Shown here in pieces: positions 26,904 to 33,818 of a stretch of DNA of 64,000 nucleotides. Source of the DNA: Mangrovimicrobium sediminis (lineage in GTDB: Bacteria > Pseudomonadota > Gammaproteobacteria > Pseudomonadales > Halieaceae); assembly GCF_004745945.1 (NCBI RefSeq), contig NZ_SRLE01000008.1, positions 1 to 64,000 on the forward strand. The letters are read 5' to 3'. Positions within the stretch are counted from its first letter, which is position 1. Each line of letters begins with the position of its first letter. The notes beneath the pieces are model-generated. The model ran no database searches, had not been told where the DNA came from, and saw nothing but the letters and a program-made list of their open reading frames with translations. Made by a program: the position numbers and the translations under genes.

Positions 26904-28481
26904 ATGAACCAGACTTCAGAATCCCTCTCCCGTCTCGCCCGCGCGGCCATGGCCCGCGGCGACTGGCCCGGCGTTGAACAGGCGGCGCGCGAGCTGATAC
27001 AGCACTGGCCGCAGGCGGCCGAAGGCCACTTTCTCTTTGGCAAGGTGTGCAAGGCAGCGCAGCGCCCCAACCAGGCGATCGAGGCGTTTTCCGCCGCGCT
27101 GCAAATGGACCCCGCGCGCTATGACGCCGGCATCGAGCTGGCGGACCAGTGCACTATCGCCAAGGACAACGCGCGCAGCCGCGAGTTGCTCGAGCGTTTT
27201 CGCGACGCGCTGGACAACAGCCCGCGCTACCTCGACATGGCCGCCACCTGTTACGTGAACATCGGCCTGCCCGAGGAGGCACTGCCGCTGTATGCGAAGG
27301 CGGTCGCACTGCAGCCGGAGATCGACCTGTTCCGCGCCAACCTCGCCGCCTGCTCCGTGTACACCGGCGATATTGACCAGGCGGCACAACTGTACGCCGG
27401 GCTGCTGGAGCAAAACCCGCATCACCAGCGCAATCACTACCAGTTGTCGCGTCTGCGCCGGGCCCAGGACTCCACGCACATCGATGCCATGCTCGCCTCA
27501 CTGGCGCACACCCGCCAGCCGGAAGGGAAGAACATCTTCATGTATTACGCGCTGGGTAAGGAGTACGAGGACCTCGGCGAGTGGGATGCCGCGTTCAGCT
27601 ACTACCAGCGCGCCGGCGACGCCGCGACCCGGGCGGCGAATTACACGCTGGACGAGGACGTCGAGATCATCGAAACCGCCATCGCCAGTTGCTCGGCCAC
27701 CTGGTTTCGGGAGCAGCAACCGGCGGAAGTCGCGCCGGGGCCGCAGCCTATTTTCATCCTCGGCCTGCCGCGCACCGGCAGCACCCTGAGCGAACGCATG
27801 CTCGGCGCGCACTCGCAGGTCGACAGTGTCGGCGAGACCCAGTTCCTGCCGGTCGCGGTGCGCATGAGCAGCCAGGTGGCGGATCACCGGCAGATGACGC
27901 CGGCGATGATCGCCGGGGCAGCGCGCGCGCCGAGCGCGGACATCGCCCGGGAGTACCTGCAGCGCATCGGCTATCGCCTGGGTGATGAGCCCTGGTTCAT
28001 CGAGAAACTGCCATACAACTCGCTGTTCCTCGGCCTGATCGCGAAGGCGTTTCCCGCTGCGCGCATGATCGTCGTCGAGCGCGACCCCATGGACGCCTGC
28101 TTCGCCATGTACAAGCAGGTGTTCACGTGGGCCTACAAGTACTCGTATGACCTCGAGAACCTCGGCCACTACTACTGCCACTATGCGCGCCTGATGGACC
28201 ACTGGCGCGAACAGCTCGGCGAGCGCCTGCACTTCCTGCGCTACGAGTCCCTGGTCGCCGACCCTGAAGCGGAGCTGCGCCGCGCCCTCGACTACCTGGG
28301 CCTGCCCTTCGAGGCCCAGTGCCTCGAGTTCCACCGCTCGCGTGCTGCGAGCACCACGGCCAGCTCGGTGCAGGTGCGCGAGAAGATCCACGGCGACAGC
28401 GTCGGCCGCTGGCACAACTTCGAGGCCCAGCTGGAACCGCTGCGGCGCATCTTTGACGCCAACGGCATCGAGTACCGCTAG
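26904..28481 (+). CDS. TPR-sulfotransferase fusion protein (copy 1)
   Basis: A 525-residue cytoplasmic protein with two halves. Residues about 1-260 are tetratricopeptide repeats (for example AEGHFLFGKVCKAAQRPNQA and ALPLYAKAVALQPE). Residues about 275-525 are a PAPS-dependent sulfotransferase domain. The 5'-phosphosulfate loop is GLPRTGSTLSERML near 287, and the 3'-phosphate region is VVERDPMDACFAMYKQVF near 392. The acceptor is unknown; in such fusions the TPR part may recognise a protein or peptide substrate. The gene is followed after two bases by a paralogue. The start ATG 26904 is the first that opens the TPR region. Confidence 0.85.
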   Translation: MNQTSESLSRLARAAMARGDWPGVEQAARELIQHWPQAAEGHFLFGKVCKAAQRPNQAIEAFSAALQMDPARYDAGIELADQCTIAKDNARSRELLERFRDALDNSPRYLDMAATCYVNIGLPEEALPLYAKAVALQPEIDLFRANLAACSVYTGDIDQAAQLYAGLLEQNPHHQRNHYQLSRLRRAQDSTHIDAMLASLAHTRQPEGKNIFMYYALGKEYEDLGEWDAAFSYYQRAGDAATRAANYTLDEDVEIIETAIASCSATWFREQQPAEVAPGPQPIFILGLPRTGSTLSERMLGAHSQVDSVGETQFLPVAVRMSSQVADHRQMTPAMIAGAARAPSADIAREYLQRIGYRLGDEPWFIEKLPYNSLFLGLIAKAFPAARMIVVERDPMDACFAMYKQVFTWAYKYSYDLENLGHYYCHYARLMDHWREQLGERLHFLRYESLVADPEAELRRALDYLGLPFEAQCLEFHRSRAASTTASSVQVREKIHGDSVGRWHNFEAQLEPLRRIFDANGIEYR

Positions 28482-28483
28482 GC

Positions 28484-30043
28484 ATGGCTTTCAGCAGCCA
28501 GGAGTACCACAAGCAGGTCACCAAGCTGATGCGCAACCAGCAGGCCAAGAAGGCGCTGAAGCTGTGCAACGACTGGGTGGCCCGGTATCCCCGCGAGGCG
28601 CTGGCGCACCTGATGCAGGGGTCACTGCTGCGCCAGCGCGACCCGGGCAAGGCCCTGCCGGCCCTGGCCACCGCCGTGCGCCTGCAGCCGGCCAATCCGG
28701 AGCCGCGGCTGCAGTTGATCGAATGTGCCCTGGCCGTGCGCGACTATGCCGGGGCCGCAGCCCAGCTCGATGCGCTCACCGGGCAGATGTCCGCGCAGCA
28801 GATCGAGCGCGCTGCGGGCCTGTGCCAGCGCCTGGCGCGCATCCCGCGCCAGCGCGATTTGCTGCTGGTACTGGCGCGCGCCAACGCCCTGCGCCCGCCG
28901 CTGTGGTTCAACCTCGCCGAGGCGGAAATTGCCCTGGGCAATGTGCGCGAGGCGACGGCGATCTACCGCAAGCTGCTGGAAGCCAATCCGCGGCTGCAGA
29001 AGGCACACTTCGAACTGGCGCGCCTGGAGCGCGACCCCGATACGCCACACCTGGCGCAGATGGAAACCCTGCTGGCCTCCCTCGGGCCGGACGACAACAG
29101 CGTGTTCCTGCACTACGCCATCGGCAAGAAATACGAGGATCGCGGCGAGCACGCCCGGGCGTTCGAGCACTATTTGCAGGGCGGCGCGCAGGCCAAAGCC
29201 AGTGGCAACTACGCGGTGGACGCGGACCTGCGCCTGGTGGAGACGATTATCGCGCAGGACTGGCAAGCGCCGAGTGTGGCCAGTGCCGGACACCCCGTGC
29301 CGATCTTCGTGACCGGCCTGCCGCGCTCGGGCACTACCTTAGTGGAACGGCTGCTCTCCAACCACCCGCGGGTGGATACCATCAACGAGACGTTTTTCTT
29401 CCAGGTGGCGATGCAGGAGTGCGCCGGGCTGCCGCCGCTGGCCATGCCCGAGCCGGACACGCTGCCGCGGGCGCTCTCTGCGCCGCCGGAAAAGGTCGGT
29501 GCCCGCTACCGCCAGCTGGTCTCCCACCTGCTCGGTGACGGTGACTATTTTGTCGAGAAACTGCCGGAGAACTACCTCTACCTGGGCGCTATCGCCGCGG
29601 CCCTGCCGGGGGCGAAGCTGGTACACGTCAATCGTCACCCACTGGACAATGCCCTGGCCCTGTTCAAGCAGCCGTTCTTCCGCTTTGCCTACGACCTGGA
29701 CGACCTCGCGGCTTACTACCTCGCCTACCATCGATTGATCCAACGCTGGCGGGAGATGCTCGGCGAGCGCCTGGTGGAGGTCAGCTACGAGGCGTTTGTC
29801 GGCGATCCGGAGGGGCAGGCGCGGGCGCTGTTTGATGCGTTGGAACTGCCCTTCGACCCGGCGGTGCTGGACCTGCAGTCCAATGCCAGCCAGAGCAACA
29901 GCGCCAGTGCCGTCCAGGTGCGTGAGCCGGTGCACCAGCGTTCGGCGGGGCTGTGGCAGCAGTATCGCGAGCCGCTGCGGCCGTTGCTCGATGCGCTTGC
30001 GCAGGCGGGTGTCGTGGATGCCGAGGGTAATCTGCCGGATTGA
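28484..30043 (+). CDS. TPR-sulfotransferase fusion protein (copy 2)
   Basis: A 519-residue paralogue of the preceding gene with the same architecture: TPR-like N-terminal half (ALAHLMQGSLLRQRDPGKAL, AEIALGNVREATAIYRKLLE) and a C-terminal sulfotransferase domain. The PAPS loop reads GLPRSGTTLVERLL near 275, closer to consensus than in copy 1, and the second PAPS motif is VNRHPLDNALALFKQPF near 385. KYEDRGEHARAFEHYLQGG corresponds to a matching EYEDLGEWDAAFSYYQRAG in copy 1, which shows that they arose by duplication. The two genes are certainly cotranscribed given the 2-bp gap. Three REP-like palindromes follow the stop. Confidence 0.85.
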   Translation: MAFSSQEYHKQVTKLMRNQQAKKALKLCNDWVARYPREALAHLMQGSLLRQRDPGKALPALATAVRLQPANPEPRLQLIECALAVRDYAGAAAQLDALTGQMSAQQIERAAGLCQRLARIPRQRDLLLVLARANALRPPLWFNLAEAEIALGNVREATAIYRKLLEANPRLQKAHFELARLERDPDTPHLAQMETLLASLGPDDNSVFLHYAIGKKYEDRGEHARAFEHYLQGGAQAKASGNYAVDADLRLVETIIAQDWQAPSVASAGHPVPIFVTGLPRSGTTLVERLLSNHPRVDTINETFFFQVAMQECAGLPPLAMPEPDTLPRALSAPPEKVGARYRQLVSHLLGDGDYFVEKLPENYLYLGAIAAALPGAKLVHVNRHPLDNALALFKQPFFRFAYDLDDLAAYYLAYHRLIQRWREMLGERLVEVSYEAFVGDPEGQARALFDALELPFDPAVLDLQSNASQSNSASAVQVREPVHQRSAGLWQQYREPLRPLLDALAQAGVVDAEGNLPD

Positions 30044-30069
30044 TCCGCAGGCCGGGGTCAGGGTAAACC

Positions 30070-30243
30070 GGGGTCAGAGCCGTGGCTCTGAGCCCTGGCA
30101 TCCAGCCCGGTCATTCCTCCGCGAAGACTACGCGACTGTAAACCGGGGTCAGAGCCGTGGCTCTGACCCCTGCCTTCCCACCCGCCCATTCCTGCGCCAA
30201 GAGCACGCGTGTAGACCGGGGTCAGAGCCATGGCTCTGACCCC
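30070..30243. repeat. Array of three REP-like 26-bp palindromes
   Basis: Palindromes at 30070-30095, 30145-30170 and 30218-30243 share the half-site GGGGTCAGAGCC with a 2-base centre. The third is perfectly palindromic and the others differ at one or two positions. They repeat every 73-75 bp, and the spacers between them are themselves similar (CCCATTCCTGCGCCAAGAG in the second spacer, a diverged version in the first). A half-copy GGGGTCAGGG lies at 30054-30063. This is the organisation of bacterial REP/BIME elements mobilised by RAYT transposases; no RAYT gene is in the window. Confidence 0.88.
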
Positions 30244-30263
30244 TCTTTCTGAGGAACAAAAAA

Positions 30264-30289
30264 AAGCCCGGCTCTTGCGAGCCGGGCTT
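30264..30289 (-). terminator. Intrinsic terminator of the TonB receptor gene
   Basis: An 11-bp perfect stem (30264-30274 with 30279-30289; core AGCCCGGCTC) and loop TTGC. On the minus strand it is followed by a run of T (complement of the A-run at about 30258-30265). It lies about 24 bases past the stop of the TonB receptor and is a textbook intrinsic terminator. Confidence 0.9.
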
Positions 30290-30312
30290 CTTCGGTGACG
30301 TCTGGACCGGAC

Positions 30313-33144
30313 TTAGAAAGTCTGGGTCAGGCGCAGGTAGTAACCACGACCGAACAGGCGGTAGGTGGACGGATCGGTAGTGGCGTTGAAGCCAATCTCG
30401 ATGTAGGGCGGCTCTTCGTCGGTGATGTTGGTCACACCGGCGGTGATGCCCAGGCCGAAGTCGAAGGTGTAGTTCGCGACCAGGTCGTGATACAGCACAG
30501 CATCGACGTCCTGGATGTAGGAGCCATCAGCCTTGTTGTTGGAGGGATCGCCATCAGAGTCACAGTTACAGAAGGTGTCTGCATCCAGCTCGCTGATGTA
30601 CTCGCCCAGGTAGGAAACGGTCAGGCCGTTCCACATCCAGCTCAGGCTGTAGTTGATCTTGTCTTCCGCGTACGCGCCGCCGTCTTCAGCAGTCGGGTCG
30701 GTGTAGCGGCCTGACAGATCCTGCTCCTCAGCACCGGCGTAAGCCTTCTTGGTGCGCTCGTTCAGGTGCGACCACAGGAAGGTACCGCGGAACTGGCCCA
30801 GATCGGTGTCGATGGTGTAGCGCGCTTCGGTGTCGATACCGTTGGCGCCCTGCTCAGCGACGTTCAGCTGGGTGTCGATAACCTGCTGTACGGAGTAGTC
30901 CGGACGGCGGGTAACCAGGTCACAAGCCTGCTGGTTCTGGTTCAGGTAGCAGTCATCCAGGATGAACTGTACGCCCAGTGAGCTGATACCGTCTTCGATC
31001 TGGGTATCCCAGTAGTCGACGGTCAGCGACAGGTCGCCACCGAACAGCTGCGGTGTCCAGACCACACCGAAGGTCATGGTGTCACCGGTTTCCGGGGTCA
31101 GGTTCTCGTTACCACCAGCTTTCGCCGGAACCTGGCTGTCGGTCTGTACGCCGGGCCGTGCGCAGCCTGCGGGCAGCGGGGTGGCGGTACAGGGGTCGAC
31201 GTAGGTCGGGAAGTCGTCAACCAGGCCACCGTACAGGTCGCTCAGGGTCGGCGCGCGGAATACCGTGCCCGCGGTAGCGCGGAACTTCAGGTCGGCCAGA
31301 GCGTTGGCTTCGATACCCAGCTGCCAGGTGGTCTCTTCGTCGAAGGCGTTGTAGTCGTCGTAACGAACGCCCGCGGTCATGGACAGCGCCTGCTCGCCAT
31401 TGTCGAACAGCGGCGCGTAGATTTCCGCGTACAGGTTCATGTTGTACAGGGAGCCTTCGGTGCCGGCACCGGTGTTACCGGTGACTGCGTCCTGGGACTT
31501 GCCTGAGTCGGGAGCGTACTTGTACTTCTCGCCGATGTAACCGATACCAGCGGCCCAGCCGAAGTCACCGCCGGGCAGTTCAAACGCGCTGCCGGAAACG
31601 TTGAAGTCGAGGGTCTCGAGGTCGGTGGTGTAGTGGTCGGTCAGGTCCGTGGACACGTAGTCGAGCTGGTCCTGGGTCACAGTGTTGGCGCCACCGAACA
31701 GGTTCAACGGTACACAGCCAGCGATCAGGGTGCTGGGATCGTTGACGTCGGTGTAACACTCCGGGGTGCCGTCGCCATCGAGGTCGGCGGACGGGCCGAG
31801 GGCGTTGAACAGCGGGGTGCCGGCGAACTGGCCGTAGTCGTTGTCGGTACGGCTACGACGACCGCGGTTGTAGGTCAGTTCCCAGTCGATTTCCTTGAAG
31901 GAACCTTTCAGGCCCATGACGGCCTGGACCTGGGTGATGTCCTGCTCGAAGCGGCGGTTGGTCTCTACCATACGACGGCGGATGTCGGTGACCGGCTCAG
32001 GGGTGAGGCCGGCTGCGGTGGCGAACTGCTGCAGGTAGTAGTTGTCCTGGGAGACACCGCTGAAGGCCTGGGTGACACCGTCGGCATCGACGTAGGTGCC
32101 GGTGTAGGCCGGATCCTGGCCGGGACGGCCGTCATAGGGCAGCGGCGCCAGTTCCTGGGCAGACTTACGCAGGTTGACGCGAACTTCGGTGAAGGCGGTG
32201 ACGTAGTCATTGACTTCGAACTCGCCATCCACGAAGAAGTTGGTGCGGTCATACGGGGTCTGGATGTAGTTGACCGGCGAGTAGTTGTAGGTGCGGCCGT
32301 CGTACGGTACCAGGCCGGCGCCTTCGTTCATGTAGACGCCCTGTGAGGCGAAGCCCAGGCGACCTTCCGGAATACGCGAGGAACCCAGCGGGTAGCAGCC
32401 GCCGTTCGGGGTGCCGTCGTACGGGCGCGCCGGGTTGGATTCACAACCTTCCGGGTAGATGTAGTAGGAGGTCTCGAAGAAGTCCCAGGGAGTGTCGTCC
32501 TGGAAGGCTTCTTCCTGGGTGACGAATTCGCCACCGAAGATCACGTGGCCGCGATCGAAGGTCTTGCCAGCTACCAGGCTAACGGTGTCCTGCTTGCCAG
32601 CCTTGGTGTCGAACCAGTCGGCGGTCTGCAGTTCAACTTCAACGCCGTCGAAGTTCTTGCGGGTGATGATGTTGACCACACCGGCTACGGCGTCAGCACC
32701 GTAGACCGCGGAGGCGCCGTCTTTCAGGATGTCGACGCGCTCGATCATTGCAGACGGGATGGTCTGGTAGTCGCCGCCGTCAACCAGGCGCTGGCCGTTG
32801 ATCAGGGTCAGGGTGCGGTTCGGGCCCATACCGCGCAGGTCGATCTGCACGCTACCGTTACCGCCGTTGTTGGTGGTGGTGCCGATCGGCGAGCCCGACA
32901 TGGAGGGCATGCTCTGGATCAGGTCACCGACATCGGTCAGACCGGTTACCTTGATTTCCTCACGGGTTACAACGCTGACCGGGCTGGCGCTTTCCAGGTC
33001 CGGGCGCGCGATGCGGGAACCGGTCACGATCACTTCTTCGACCTGTTCCGGCTCCTGGGCGAAAGCCATCTGTGGTGCAAAGGCCACAGCGCTCAGGCCC
33101 ATAGCGGTAGAAACCGCCAGAGTGAGACGATTTTTTCTCAACAT
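30313..33144 (-). CDS. TonB-dependent outer membrane receptor
   Basis: A 943-residue outer-membrane transporter. The signal peptide ends near AFAPQMAFA. The plug domain has EEVIVTGSRIARPD near residue 37, LIQSMPSMSGSPIG, VQIDLRGMGPNRTLTLINGQ near 100 and the conserved DILKDGASAVYGADAVAGVVN near 135. The rest is the 22-strand barrel, ending in YYLRLTQTF with the terminal Phe of outer-membrane proteins. A ribosome site AGGGG lies seven bases before the ATG. The substrate is unknown; the large size and plug type resemble receptors for peptides or plant/algal compounds rather than siderophores. It has its own promoter region and terminator, so it is probably monocistronic. Confidence 0.92.
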   Translation of the reverse strand: MLRKNRLTLAVSTAMGLSAVAFAPQMAFAQEPEQVEEVIVTGSRIARPDLESASPVSVVTREEIKVTGLTDVGDLIQSMPSMSGSPIGTTTNNGGNGSVQIDLRGMGPNRTLTLINGQRLVDGGDYQTIPSAMIERVDILKDGASAVYGADAVAGVVNIITRKNFDGVEVELQTADWFDTKAGKQDTVSLVAGKTFDRGHVIFGGEFVTQEEAFQDDTPWDFFETSYYIYPEGCESNPARPYDGTPNGGCYPLGSSRIPEGRLGFASQGVYMNEGAGLVPYDGRTYNYSPVNYIQTPYDRTNFFVDGEFEVNDYVTAFTEVRVNLRKSAQELAPLPYDGRPGQDPAYTGTYVDADGVTQAFSGVSQDNYYLQQFATAAGLTPEPVTDIRRRMVETNRRFEQDITQVQAVMGLKGSFKEIDWELTYNRGRRSRTDNDYGQFAGTPLFNALGPSADLDGDGTPECYTDVNDPSTLIAGCVPLNLFGGANTVTQDQLDYVSTDLTDHYTTDLETLDFNVSGSAFELPGGDFGWAAGIGYIGEKYKYAPDSGKSQDAVTGNTGAGTEGSLYNMNLYAEIYAPLFDNGEQALSMTAGVRYDDYNAFDEETTWQLGIEANALADLKFRATAGTVFRAPTLSDLYGGLVDDFPTYVDPCTATPLPAGCARPGVQTDSQVPAKAGGNENLTPETGDTMTFGVVWTPQLFGGDLSLTVDYWDTQIEDGISSLGVQFILDDCYLNQNQQACDLVTRRPDYSVQQVIDTQLNVAEQGANGIDTEARYTIDTDLGQFRGTFLWSHLNERTKKAYAGAEEQDLSGRYTDPTAEDGGAYAEDKINYSLSWMWNGLTVSYLGEYISELDADTFCNCDSDGDPSNNKADGSYIQDVDAVLYHDLVANYTFDFGLGITAGVTNITDEEPPYIEIGFNATTDPSTYRLFGRGYYLRLTQTF

Positions 33145-33259
33145 AGGTTTACCCCTGTTTCATATGTGAAGCATGCTTGGATGTGGAGGCCGCGGATAGC
33201 CTCTGTACACCAACTTTAAACGAATATTTCGGGACCTACCTCAAAGCCCCATCCACATT

Positions 33260-33274
33260 TGTGAAATATTCACA
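33260..33274 (-). promoter_or_regulatory. Palindromic operator and candidate -35 upstream of TonB receptor
   Basis: TGTGAAATATTCACA is a perfect 6+3+6 palindrome. It resembles a CRP site (TGTGA-N6-TCACA) but with five central bases. A consensus TTGACA on the minus strand (33291-33296) lies 16 bases upstream of it, so the palindrome would cover the -10 zone. The 116-base distance to the ATG leaves a leader. A regulator binding here is an inference; a true CRP site needs a 6-bp centre. Confidence 0.5.
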
Positions 33275-33348
33275 AAATCGGGCGGGAACTTGTCAAAATA
33301 CCGAAATTGAGGCGCGGGGAATCAGGCTAAGTACCTGATATGAAATGA

Positions 33349-33801
33349 TTAGTCGATGCGCCTGACGCCGACGCTGCGGCCCGAGGCGAGGTGCTCCATT
33401 ACCCAGTAGCCGAGGAAATTCTTGCGGATGGCCACCGCGGTCTCGTCGCCCTTGTACTGGAAGCGGCCCTGCAGCCGCTGCTCCCAGATCTGGCCGTTGT
33501 CGAGGTAAAAGCGGGTGCTGCCGCTCCAGCCATTAAATGGAGCCTTGATGTTGGCGCTGATGCCGGTCTCGTTCTCCAGCTCGCGGACCTCGGCGGAGCG
33601 CTGCTGCGCCGGGGCCTCCCAGGCGGTGTAGCGGATCAGCCACTCGTTGAGCGCCTTGCGCTCGGCCTCGCTGAGCTTGTCCAGGCCTGCGGCGTCGAAC
33701 TCGTCGGCGGTCATCAGCCCCTCCACGCCGGGGAACGGGTCGCCTCCGGCCAGGGCGGCCAGCGGCAGGCTCAGGATCAGGGCGGGGAGCAGTTTGCGCA
33801 T
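33349..33801 (-). CDS. Exported hypothetical protein
   Basis: A 150-residue protein not recognised as a named family. It has a signal peptide (MRKLLPALILSLPLAALAGG) and a polar mature part: a short acidic helical stretch (TADEFDAAGLDKLSEAERKA, which reads like a TAxEF...GLxxLSxxE motif seen in several small exported proteins of unknown function), and a C-terminal part with GSTRFYLDNGQIWEQRLQGR and RKNFLGYWVMEH suggesting small beta strands. It lies 17 bp downstream of the STN-TonB receptor on the same strand and is probably its operon partner. Confidence 0.75.
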   Translation of the reverse strand: MRKLLPALILSLPLAALAGGDPFPGVEGLMTADEFDAAGLDKLSEAERKALNEWLIRYTAWEAPAQQRSAEVRELENETGISANIKAPFNGWSGSTRFYLDNGQIWEQRLQGRFQYKGDETAVAIRKNFLGYWVMEHLASGRSVGVRRID

Positions 33802-33818
33802 GGGATGTCTCGCTGTGG

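Noticed and set aside
30070-30243. The regularly spaced palindromes as a CRISPR array.
   Set aside because: Spacers are similar to each other rather than unique, there are only three repeats, and no cas gene is nearby; REP elements fit better.
33260-33274. A genuine CRP-binding site.
   Set aside because: The half-sites fit but the centre has five rather than six bases, which puts them out of register for CRP.
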